Of a stretch of 64,000 nt of DNA, positions 40,930 to 52,011 are shown one piece after another. The position numbers were made by a program, and so were the translations under genes. How positions within the stretch are numbered: position 1 is the first letter of the stretch; every line of letters begins with the position of its first letter. Under the pieces are notes generated by a model. The model made no database searches. It had not been told where the DNA came from and saw only the letters and a list, made by a program, of their open reading frames with translations. The stretch spans positions 7,012,150-7,076,149 of the forward strand of contig NW_023503501.1 of NCBI RefSeq assembly GCF_014529535.1, in the 5' to 3' direction. Source of the stretch: Bradysia coprophila. Taxonomy: Eukaryota; Arthropoda; Insecta; Diptera; Sciaridae.

Positions 40930-43310
40930 GCCATATCCAGCCTCTAAAACGATTTTAATCGATTCCGAATAAAAAAAATCCGCAAGCAACACCTGAAATG
41001 CCTCGCGCAGTTAGCATTCGTTCCTGCTTCTATCACGTATCCAACAATGTCAATATTATTGGTTCCATGACTCGATTCGATTAGATTCGTATCCAATTTA
41101 TTGTCGACCAAAAACATGGCAAATTTTTCATCATTGCGAACTTTGTGCAACAATCGATCATTAGCTTGAATTAGAGCTGTGTAGGGATCGGAACAGATCA
41201 GATGAATCTGAAAAATTTCAGATCAGATCTGAAAGTTTTCAGATCAGATGTTATCTGAATCTGAAAAAACAAGAACTGAATTTATCTGAACTGAAACGAT
41301 CTGATCTGAATTTCATCTGAAATCTGAAATTTTAAATCAGATATCTGAAATACATCTGAATTGAAGTGATAGCTCTGCAAAGGAAAAAATTCATCAGAAA
41401 TAATCAATTTACACTTAAACAACTATACGTAATCTCTTCGAATATTTAAAAGACATCCGCTCGCAGGTAAATTGTAGCCTGCTTTCGTGCGATAAATGAA
41501 TACATTTTTGATGATAACTTTGTACCCCATTACTTTTCGGGAAAATTAAGAACATCGATTTATGCCAAAAAGTGTCGCCTTTGACTAAGAAGTATAAATC
41601 CTTGTGATGGTGTGACCTATTCCGAGAGAACTCGATATCTCATGAAAATTTACACAATTCAGGTGTTTTCTCTGAAGTGGTCACATCATCACACGAATTT
41701 ATATTTTATAGTCGATTTTTCGGCATAAAACGATGTTTCTACTTTTCCCGTAAAGCAATGGGGTACAAAGTTATCATCGAAAATGTATTAATTTTTCGTG
41801 CAAATGTAGGCTACCATTTAGCTGCGAGCGGATGCCTCTTGAATGAAATTTCTCTGATATTGCCAGTATTAAAATAAGCTTTACTGCCGGCCCCTGTGAA
41901 AGTTGAGTATATTACATAGCAATATGCCCCATGCAAAAACGATCCATTCATGGTGGCATATTTTTGGTACACTTCTCGTAAATTCTTATTCAATAATTAC
42001 AAAACGGTTACCTAATGTAATGAACTACTTTCGCAGCATGCAATAAAACTACTATTAATGAACTTGTGATATGTAAATTTGCCAAAACTTGTAATAATAC
42101 TATGTTTCACCTGCCCAACAACGTATGTCGTTCATTCGATAACAAAAGACACAAATTTATAATCTAATCTGAAATCAATCTGAAAAATATCTGATCTGAT
42201 CTGAAACTGAAAAATGGCAATCTGAAAATTTCAGTTCAGATCAGATAGGATGTGAATTCAATCTGATCTGAACTGAAATTTTCAGATTGCCATTTTTCAG
42301 TTTTCAGATCGTGTAAGAGTTATCTGTTCCGATCCCTAGCAGCTGTGCAATCAGTAAGTCTAGTCAGATGACATATGTTGTACGTTGAGTTAAGTAAACC
42401 CGTATGGGTTCCTGCCAGGGCCTGTTTTATAAATTTTCAAAAATTCCTGAAAATTCCCAAATTTCGGATATTTTACGAAATTTTTGGTAGTTTAATTCCC
42501 TGAAATAGGCCTTGGTTCCTGTTAAGCCTTGTGGAATTTTCAAATTTATGTTCTTATTGCTGTTGATAAGATCACAAACAGCGATCGAGAGGGGATTCAA
42601 CGGAGTGTTACAAGAGTTACCAACAGCTTTCCCATAGACTGAACCGCTTGAACATGAACATAGAGCATAATAATAGAGCATATGAACAAATGTGGCACCC
42701 AATTGAGTAAGGTAGTGACTATTCGACACCAAACACATTTATTTATTCGGATTTGAATATACGAAATCGTTAAAATTTATACTAAATGTGAAATTCAAAA
42801 ATTGGATAAAATTGTCACTAAAACATTCACTAAAACGGTCGGAATGTTGTAATGAAATGCTTTTGACGGTAAATTGAAGCGAAAGGTTCAAAATGTAATT
42901 TGGTCAAGATTTTTGGCTGGCCGTGCTAACGCTTTCCCATACGAAATGGATTTATATGTAAAATTGCTTCTCTTGAGTGTCAGGTAATTTGTTTGTGCGC
43001 GAAAAATGAATGCAAATAAATTCCATTTTTATTTAGCGTAAAAATTTGTTATTCCGAAAACTTTTTTCCATTTCAAATGTAAAATGTCTTCGACTCACTT
43101 CAAGTGTCGGTATTTCTCGTTTCGAAAGCTTTCTTTTTTTCTCCCCATTGAAATATACTATTTAGATCTTTCACTTCACCATTACACCCGTTTTTCGATT
43201 CACTCAATAATAGCTCTCTACCATTACACCCGTTTTTGCGTTCACTTTATAATAGCACCACGTATTTGTTGCTTTCCGCAACAGCGGAGCAGCGTGTGTG
43301 AGATGCGAAA
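40930..43310 (-). pseudogene. Ankyrin gene pseudogene, split by an insertion
   Basis: Degenerate partial copy of the ankyrin gene at 45583-48535. 40930-41181 matches its 3' end (HKVRNDEKFAMFLVDN versus HRVRNDVKFARFLVDK). After the hAT-like insertion, 42339-42740 matches the middle repeats (AVCDLINSNKNINLKIPQGL versus AVCELLINNNANIDLKNSQGL). 43258-43308 matches the region around 46645-46690. Deletions, frameshifts and a large insertion exclude function. It lies just downstream of receptor copy 2. Confidence 0.82.
41182..42338. mobile_element. hAT-like non-autonomous element rich in ATCTGAA words
   Basis: 1157 bp with inverted ends TAGGGATCGGAACAGAT. Flanks are GAGCTGTG (left) and CAGCTGTG (right, one base further out), close to an 8 bp hAT-type duplication. 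Both subterminal regions are packed with short words such as GATCTGAAA and TTTCAGAT in both orientations. The interior (about 41440-41850) is a second, diverged palindrome. No transposase frame is present. Confidence 0.8.
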
Positions 43311-44711
43311 GACACTTTTTCCTTTTCAATAAATTTCACCCAAATTCACTAGTGTGTGAATTGCGCTGAGAATACAATTTTCAAGAGCTTTAGAAAGCTT
43401 TTAGAGATTCGTTTGGGTATCAATTATTAAAAGAAGCTTAAAAATCTAAAGCATTCGGAAACTCTTCAAATGCGATTTGTTGTGTTAAGACACACAGTCA
43501 TGATAGTCATTTAGTTATATTGAAAAAGAGGAAAGAATCAAGTCAGTAAAATGTTTCAAAGACAATGTTATTGGCTGTGTTGGCATTAATTGAATAACTT
43601 ACTTTTTAAAGAGACCATCGTATAGATGGTACATTCAGCGCATAAACGAAAGCATTTCCGAATATTTTCTGAGGTAACATTTTCTAAATACCAAAGTCGA
43701 TTAAAGGTAAAAATTATGAAATCGTAATTTCCAGAAGACCTTATTTTCCGGCGAAATTGTAATCATTCAGAAGCATCAGTTTAGAACTTTTGTGCTAAAA
43801 ACATTATTTCATTTAGGTATAATCCCAAGTTCGATTATATTCGATTTTATCGGCACTTGGCTGCGAATAGCGACGCAAATTAGGAGTTCTATCTGCACGT
43901 GCCATTGTGCTGAATACAATTTTATCGACTCAGGTGTTACCTAATTTACGTTCTATTTAAAATTAAAATTAATATTAACATATCTTTTCATAGCAGACTC
44001 TACAAATAAAAAATTATTCATTGAAAAGTAAAATTGACAAAAACTTAAATTTTGGATAGGCACGAGGCAAACTTGGGCGCCGATCTCTTTTATCAGACGC
44101 GAATTCGTCGGCGACATCTCCGCCTTTTTCCTTTTGGCTACATTTAGCACACCTTTCTATTTCAAAATTATTGACTGTATAACTGTACAATCATGTTTTA
44201 CGGCGTCCGAGGTGTTCAAGGTTCTGAAAGAACAGGTTAAGAAACTTACGAGGGCGGGTGGCATCAGATTTGTTAAACACACTCAATCATACAGGACATT
44301 CGATATTTTTAACGTTGCGAATTGGCAACGGACCATCAGAATATCATATGAGTGTTGCATAGAAACGAATAAAGGAAAAATCATTTTGCCCAGCATCTCA
44401 CAAGTGTCTTACCAGTATTCTTTCAGAACCTTGACACCGATAACTAGAATGGAACGGTCGACAATGTGTACGAAACAGAGAAATGATAAATGCTGAACAG
44501 CGAAACCTATTTATCATTTTTCTGATACGAATATACAAATACAAAACAAATGCTGACCTTGGCTTTCATACCGTTAAACTTCCGGCTGACAAGTCTGTGT
44601 AAACACAGAGTGTTATAAAAACGTTTTCCTTTCGCATGAACTTTACAAAATAACTTTGAACACTGGACAATTCAAGTCGATTGGGGATTTGAAACCGGAT
44701 ACTTGAGATTA
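43311..44711. other. Intergenic, no gene recognised
   Basis: No supported coding region. A 120-codon open frame at 44134-44496 starts at TTG and has no family likeness. Confidence 0.5.
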
Positions 44712-45380
44712 ATGAAACAAAATTTTGTTTTGAAAATGTGGCAAATACTTTTGACGTTAATATCGATTGGCTTTGTTAGCGCATCGGAATCGGACTATGA
44801 CTGTCCGGGATTTTCAAACTATCGAAATAAAGTTGATTTGATTAATGTAAAATTATTTTTTCGACTGTGCATTGTGCTGTGATTTACTGATTGCATTTTC
44901 ATTTGATTACCAAATTAGGAACTCGACGGAGACTATTTGATCGTGTATACTACCTGTAGCTTCATCCTGAATTGCGAAAGAATAAGATGGACAGCTGGAC
45001 CGAACAATACCCGCACCGCTGAAATCAAAGACTCAGATGGCTGTTGCAGGAGAATCGACAATTTTGACAGCTCCAACTCGAATTACATTGAGTATGATAT
45101 AACGCCTACGTCTACGTGTTCCTACCTACCGTCAACTGTACTTGGTCGCCATAAACTTATCGGAGCTGTAGGAACGGGTCAAAGTCGTTGCTACCTCCTT
45201 GAAGTTTGCCACCGTTATAGGAAAGGGCTGTTGGTTGCATGCCGTAGTCTCCCAACATTATTACTTTGGGTGTTGATACGTAACCTTTTGGCAACGCTGC
45301 TCGGTGTACTGATCGATGTTCCGATTCTAGAAACTGTGAATCAATCAGGGTGCATTTTCAATGGTACTTGCTATGTCTAA
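44712..45380 (+). CDS. Small secreted protein, possibly lipocalin-like
   Basis: Exons 44712-44846 and 44919-45380 join in phase 0; 198 residues. A signal peptide is clear (MWQILLTLISIGFVSA, from the second Met at 44736). The mature part starts with DYDCPGFSNYRNKVDLIN and ELDGDYLIVYTTCSFIL. This recalls the first strand of insect lipocalins, with GDY in place of GxW; the family call is tentative. It continues Cys-rich (CCRRID). From about 45170 the frame turns into Leu-rich sequence unlike the first half. The overlapping +1 frame reads KVVATSLKFATVIGKGCW, which looks more natural, so a one-base frameshift near 45180 may have broken the 3' half. It could be a working gene or a young pseudogene. 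Confidence 0.55.
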
Positions 45381-45582
45381 CAAACGAATTGCTGTTGTTA
45401 AGTTAAGTTAAGAACAGGGGTTGTATGTAACAAATTCAAAATATGAAAATTTTGCCGAAAAAATCATTTTTATTTTGCGTTCGGCACCTACTAATGGACC
45501 AAAGCCGAGACCAAAGCCTATTTTGCGCAACAGGCCATAATGGAATTTTCATCTAGCGCAACGAACCACAGTTGCTTGCGAT

Positions 45583-48535
45583 TTATGAATCGACGACAAT
45601 GTTAGTGACGATGCTCATGTATTCGATGGGCAGACACTCAAATGGGATTTTTCCGTCACTACCTTTTACGTTGCAGTCAGCTCCCGCCTCTAAAAGGATT
45701 CTAATCGATTCCAAATGAAAATATTCACAAGCGACACGCAACGGTGAAATGCCTCGCTCCATAGAGCAGTTAACATTTGCTCCCGCTTCTATCAAGTACC
45801 TAATAACTTCAATGTTGGCTCCATGACCAGCTGTCAGGGCCTGAATCAAAGGTGTACGCTGGAAAGGATCGATTCGATTAACATCCAATCCCTTATCCAC
45901 CAAAAACCGGGCAAATTTTACGTCATTGCGAACTCTGTGCAACAATGAATCGTTGTGTGTGCATGTTGCAGCATTAACTTGAATGTGTGGCTGTGCAATC
46001 AGTAAGTCCAGGAGATATTTGTTGTCCGTTGAGTGAAGCAAATTTGAAAACCCGTAGTCATCCACTTCATTGCAATACATTTCAATCAGCTGAATAAGTT
46101 CGTCCTTCCGAGTCTCCAACGCGGTTCTGATTTCATTAAATTTATCGGCATGGATGCGTGTGAGCACTGTTAGATAAGATTTGCCTGTTTTTGTCAATGC
46201 AAATAAATTGAAAGTTGGCTGTTTGATAAGGAGGGCAGCTAAGCCAAAATTTTCATGGGAAATGGCTGTGTGAGTTGCTGTTAAACCCTGCGAATTTTTC
46301 AAATCTATGTTCGCATTGTTATTGATGAGTAATTCACAAACAGCAATCGGTGGGCGGGCCATATAATGTAGGGGAGTGTTGTCAGTATTGTCCACCGCAT
46401 TCACATCGACACCATTGTCGATGAGTTTAGAAATCAAATCAACTGAACAGCTTGAACATCGAGCATAATTATGCAGGAATGTTGCACCGACTTTATTTCG
46501 AGCGGTAAGCGTTTCTTCGAACGTTGGGTGGTTCCTTAAAATCTCGAAAATTTCGCTGTTACTCACATAATGCAATGGTAGATTACCATCTCGATCGGGA
46601 TCGATCGGATCTAAGCCGAGGCTGAGGAGTCGCTCCACCACGTATCTGTTGCTTTTCGCAACGGCGTGATGTAGCAATGTTTTGTGAGATGCATCAACGT
46701 GCTTAACGTTGGCACCTTTTTCTATCAGCAAATCAAATATTTTGTTCATAATTTCATATTTGGTGGCATTGTCATTAAGTGTCTCGGTTGGATGATAGTC
46801 CAATGGCACGTCTTCGTCTTCCGACGTGCTGAGGTCGTTTGTTAAATATTTGAATTGGTCAGTGTTACCATTAAAATAACCGCCCAACGGTGCTTCGGAT
46901 ACGTTCATCGAACAAATGGCAGATTGCAGCAACGTTTCGTATTCGGATTGTATTCTATTCAAATTGGTCAGCTTATTTGATTCAAGAATCACTTTGATCT
47001 TCTCCAAATTTCCCTTCGCAATACAAACAAACAAAGCGTTTCGATGAACCGACGGAACACCGCGAAGAGCCAAGTTCGGATCGGTCATCCTATGTTCCAG
47101 AATCATTTTCATGAAATCCGTTGAGTCGGGTAGTTCGGCTGCAGTGATCAGTAATTGCGACCATTGTTCTGGTCGATTGATTTCATTTTCATGTTCTTCG
47201 ATTAAGAACTGCGCCAGCTCAACGTGATTCGATTGAATGCATTGTGTTAATGCGTTTAATCCAAGTTCTTTGTGCTCGAAGAGGATAGTTTTTAGATGAG
47301 GAAAGTCTTCATATATCTTACGTACAATATCACTCCTTCCGGTTCGGACAAGAATGTGTAGAACAGTGTTGTGAGCTCGACAATGAATTACTCGTCCGGT
47401 TTTCGCCTTTACAATACTACAATCTTGGAGAATATGCCGCATTATGATATCTGATCGGAGCGCGGGGCTGTGATTAAGTAACAGCATAAGAATCTTCGCA
47501 ACATTCTTTTCCGACAGGTGTTCACCATACGTTTCCAAGCATTTTTCACCAACGTTTGATAGAAGAAACGTTTCAGCTACTTCTCTCATTGATAAAACAG
47601 TTCGAACGGCTTTGTTACGGTCTTCCTGGAAGTTTTCCATCCGCAAAGCAACCAACGTTTCAATCAGAAATTGTACATTCTCCCACACTGCATTGTTCAC
47701 TGGTAGCTTTACAAAGTCTTTCGTAGCGAACATGTCCAAACGTAAGCGTCGACACATTTCCACATAGGTATGGAATTCGCCCATTGAATGAGCGGCACCG
47801 ATTGCAGTCTGATGAACTATGTCCTTTAAGTGGGGATTGGCACCTGAGGAAATCAGATAAAGTTTTTCAAAATCAATAGAGTAATGGCTCGTACGGTTGG
47901 TTGGTGTGTTCACGGTATGTGATTTATTTACCTAGATCCAACAATCTCATCACCAATTCAGTATATCCTCCAGCTGCAGCGCAGTGAAGAACAGTTGAAC
48001 GATCGCTAGACCTCTGTACATTTAAGCTTATTACACCATTTTCATTCAATAGTTGAAAAACGGTCGACAAAAGAACGAACTTTTGTTGTTGATTATTAGA
48101 TCGAACAACCAGCACCTTTGGCACAGAGAAAATATTCTCCTTCATTAAAACGAGCGTGCAGTTATCAAATACTGATGATTCGCCGTCTTTCGTTTTTACA
48201 ATCATTTCACTACACTTTTGTTTCACCATTTGAATTTGCCGTTTACCAATAGCACAAGCGAAATTTTCATTTCCTAATCCAACGTCCACCTTCCGATCAC
48301 TCAAAAATCGTCTAACAGCGGTCAAATCGATTTCCAGGATACTCAGAAAGACATTGGCAGCATCTAGATGACCCTTGGTTATTGATAAGTGCAACGGAGT
48401 TTCCGACTCCGATGTTGCTTTGTATGGACTGAAGTCGTTGAGAAGTGATTGAATTTTGTCCACTTTTCCGCGGAAGGCAGCTTTGTGTAATGGGTTGTCT
48501 ATTTGCTTGTGGCATTTGTACAATATTTTCGACAT
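45583..48535 (-). CDS. Ankyrin-repeat protein
   Basis: Exons 48535-47932 and 47843-45583 with an 88 bp intron in phase 1; 954 residues. Ankyrin repeats lie at the N-terminus (PLHKAAFRGKVDKIQSLLND, then ETPLHLSITKGHLDAANVFL). They recur across the second half (TLLHHAVAKSNRYVVERLLS, TPLHYMARPPIAVCELLINN, SPLRVACEYFHLESIRILLE). The middle (about residues 230-560) has weaker repeats. No kinase, SOCS box, death domain or membrane segment is seen, so it is probably a cytosolic scaffold; its partner is unknown. The ATG at 48535 starts MSKILYKCHKQ. A decayed copy lies at 40930-43310. Confidence 0.88.
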
Positions 48536-49237
48536 ATTGGGATGTTATTGGCTGAAAGAAAAATTGTTTGGAGATTCATCTTAACACTCGAATAGTGTTC
48601 ACATAATAAATACATTTAAATGCCACGACAATAAATATAAAAATAATAAAATCAGCCAGACGTGTATGGGTACAAAAATAACAGTGGACTTACCGACGAA
48701 GGTCTTCTAAACGTTTTTAGTCATCAACGTACTGTTGGAATTTATTAATTTTCTTATCGTAGCTCTTTTAACGATAAAGCTAACCAGTATACCCTCACAC
48801 AGTCATACTATATGTATGAAGCTATGATGAAGAACTTATTTATTCATATATGAACGACCACGACCACATAACAATAGGTAATATTGTACCACTGTCCAAA
48901 TGAACTATTTTGTTAGCTTTCGATAGGTAACAGAGAGCTTTTAACGAAGCTTGGTTGCACACAATTATTTTCAACTAAAAACTTACTCAACTGTACGTTT
49001 TTTATTCGTAGAACAGATGCAGACACAAAATCAAAACAGATGAGAATATAATTTTAGTTATAAAAAGAAAAGTTAAAGATAAACACAAGCTGTGAGTTTT
49101 TCTTTTTCTTCAATAAACGCAGACCCATTGGATTGGAACAATATTTGCCATATGAATAATATACTGATAGACTTCTCCATGTTATCGACAGTATTGAGGA
49201 AAATTAACGATGATATCTAATGTGATCCAACACATGC
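48536..49237. other. Upstream region of the ankyrin gene
   Basis: No gene recognised. It probably holds the ankyrin gene's promoter and 5' UTR, but I cannot place them. Confidence 0.5.
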
Positions 49238-49318
49238 GTCCAACACAAACGGAAACACAAACAATTTTTCTTTGGGACAAGAAAGAAAAATTGTTTTGTG
49301 TTTCCGTTTGTGTTGGAC
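49238..49318. repeat. 81 nt hairpin, 36 bp stem
   Basis: Left arm 49238-49273 and right arm 49282-49318 pair fully except for one bulged base, around the loop GGGACAAG. The stem starts GTCCAACACAAACGGAAACA. The size is that of a miRNA precursor, but the near-perfect pairing also fits a tiny MITE or an endo-siRNA hairpin. Confidence 0.8.
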
Positions 49319-49626
49319 ATTCCGTTTCTGTTTGAACAATATGACGTTCCCTATTAATTCGATCGAATGAATTAACAAACTCTGTAAAAGAGTAAACTTT
49401 TCTATACTTTTTTGCACAAGCAAAAAATCCCACTATTGTATCTAAGCTGTTCTTCTCGGTTTCTCCGATTTCTTTCATTTACCATTTTCGTATACGAAAT
49501 AAGAGAATCGGAGAGGAACAGCAGTAACAGCAGTAACAGGCTAGATACGAAAGTGGGATTTTTACGTGGACAAAGCAGTAAATACGAGTAATTGGGAAGT
49601 GGACGAACGAAATCTTAAAAAAAATT

Positions 49627-50224
49627 TTGATTGCCTAACCACCCGGAAAGTTGTAGTTACAGGTACTTTTACCCACCACGGAAAGTGGTCATTACATGAG
49701 GGACCTTTTTGTGACCGTGAAGGAAAGCTCTTGCGAGCCAAGAGAAGGAAAGTTCTTTTACAGAAAAAATGCATCATCTGAAATATTGTTTTGAATTATT
49801 GAACGCTGCAATCGAAATATCTGTTGTTTTATTGGTGATACCATAAATTTGGGGCTTGAGTAAATACGTAGAAAGCACATGTGAGCACATTGATTTAAAA
49901 CGCGTCGGCCATATTGGTCTTAGCAATATTTTATTTTATTTCATCAGTGAACTAGATTCGTTTCTAAACGTTTCAACGCTTCTTTGTTTTTGTTTTGTTT
50001 CAATTTAGATTTGTATATGAGATGCGAAATCATTTTACTTTTTTTTTCTGAGCTGATTTTCCAGATCTGGTAGGCATAATATAAATAATGCGAAGTAATT
50101 CATCAATTATCAATATTTTCTTTTGATTCTCACAAAAACCAACTCCTGAAATACTGTATTTTGGAACTTCTAGTTCCTCGGGGGACAAATGTACTTGTAA
50201 CTACAACTTTCCGGGTGGTTAGGC
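49627..50224. mobile_element. TIR element, about 600 bp
   Basis: Ends are inverted copies beginning TTGCCTAACCACCCGGAAAG and paired for about 31 bp. The outer flanks show no clear target duplication. No transposase is present. Confidence 0.8.
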
Positions 50225-50236
50225 AATAAAATAGCG

Positions 50237-50502
50237 TACATTGAATGCTTGGAAAGCATTCATCACTCGGGATCAATTGTGATACTTGCCAACTCACTCG
50301 TGTGTTTTTAAGCAACTCTGTTTGGAAACTGTTATTTTGACTCGTGTAGTTGCATACCTCGCCCTCGGCTCGGATATGCAATTTCTACGCTTACCAAAAT
50401 AACAGTTTCCAAACCTCGTTGCTTAAAAACGCACTTGTGAGTTCAGCTCGTATCACAAATTAATCCCTCATGTAATGAATGCTTTCCTCCGCATCCAATG
50501 TA
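50237..50502. repeat. Palindromic MITE, about 265 bp
   Basis: Outer ends TACATTGAATGC / GCATCCAATGTA, inner stem GGAAAGCATTCAT, then AAGCAAC and GGAAACTGTTATTTT paired with their inverses around a loop containing CCTCGCCCTCGGCTCGG. It directly follows the TIR element. Confidence 0.8.
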
Positions 50503-51916
50503 ATCTACTTTTACCATCTGTCTGTTTCTGCCAAGGGCAATAGTTCAAAAGAACAAACTGACAAATTAAAATGAGTCATAATTCCTCTAAGTAGTCTCTA
50601 TGGCCTCTATGGTTTTTCTTGATGATTATATTCCGCAGAGTGCTCAATTTTTATCAGAAAGCAAACCAAACCGAAAAAACTCCGTTAAAAACCTGTCTGT
50701 GAATTGAAACCGCGTTGTTTAACAAGAATAAGAGAAAACCAGTGACAGAAGTGAGTGGTGATATTTATATCACATGGTGCGAATACGTATTCCACGAGAA
50801 TTACTTTTATTTAAGGCTGGACCAGGCTGGTACATACATCGAGCAAAAATAAAAATTTGACAGAAAATGTATGGATGTAGTGTCAATTTTTCGGTTCACT
50901 CGAAAACAATATATTGACGACAACATTTTCCAATGACTTGACAACAATCATGAACTTTCGGCTCGTTTCCGGTTAACATATCAAATAAACACCGTTTCTA
51001 TACATAAATATATTTATATGTTCGTAATATGATCACATTTACAATAATTTATTTTAAATAATTTGATTATTTAATTAGTTTATCTTTGATATAATAATAG
51101 GTTTCCTGTACCAATTTTAAAATGTCGAAATTTTTATTTTCCCTTCGTTAAATGACGCCTCGTTCTGCAATTATTAGTTTTTAGCTCATATGGATGGGTC
51201 ATTTTTATAAATTCTGTCCAAAGGAGGTGTCATTACTAGAACTACCGGAAAATTGAATGACTCTGCTAGTGTTTTTTAAAGGAAATTTAACTGCATCTTA
51301 ATCAGAACAATCATAAAGGACTGACGAAAAACATCTGATTTTACATCGATAAGCACTTTAGATTATTCCACTAGGTTGAGCATTAATTCAGCATTCAGCT
51401 CCGAAAATTCCAAAATTCATTTCCAGAACTGCGTTTGAACTGAATTTCCAAATGCAGAGAAGAAAAATTTTGAGGATGAGCGAGTGAATCGAATAACTAT
51501 GACGAACTTGACTCTTAGATGATGTATGTGGAAGTGTGGTACATGTCTAATTATGTACTGGATGTGTGATTGAAATACAGATTTGGTTGTAAATGCTCTT
51601 TGTTGGCAGTGATTTTTTCTCCAGTTGTTTAATAATCTCAAAATGGAGACATTCTGTCTCAGCAAGATAAGTATTGAAAGAAAATTGAAATTGTTATGTC
51701 TTTGTGGAAAGGTTTTTAACGTTACAGATAGAAATTTAAAATAGTATGCACGAGTCTAACTACCGACCCTAAAACTTACTCAGTAGACTATTCAAAAATA
51801 TCGTTTCTCTCTTGAATGTTATGCAAAAATTTGTTTGTAATTTGAAAAGTTCTGATGAAACCTTAGTTGAATGTTTTCTGTATGACAGCCAATTAAGTTG
51901 GAGCATTTTTTTGAGT
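50503..51916. other. Intergenic, no gene recognised
   Basis: AT-rich; no supported coding frame or large repeat. Confidence 0.5.
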
Positions 51917-52011
51917 AAAAGTCTCAAAGGTTCGAAAAGAGGCGTCTCACGTCTCACAATACAAAGGATTTGAGACCTTGAGACGTCTCTTTTCGAACCT
52001 TTAAGACTTTT
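51917..52011. repeat. 95 bp hairpin
   Basis: AAAAGTCTCAAAGGTTCGAA at the left pairs with TTCGAACCTTTAAGACTTTT at the right. The inner stem is GAGGCGTCTC/GAGACGTCTC. Confidence 0.75.

Noticed and set aside
44134-44496. 120-codon frame as a gene
   Set aside because: Starts at TTG, no family resemblance, no splice or promoter support.
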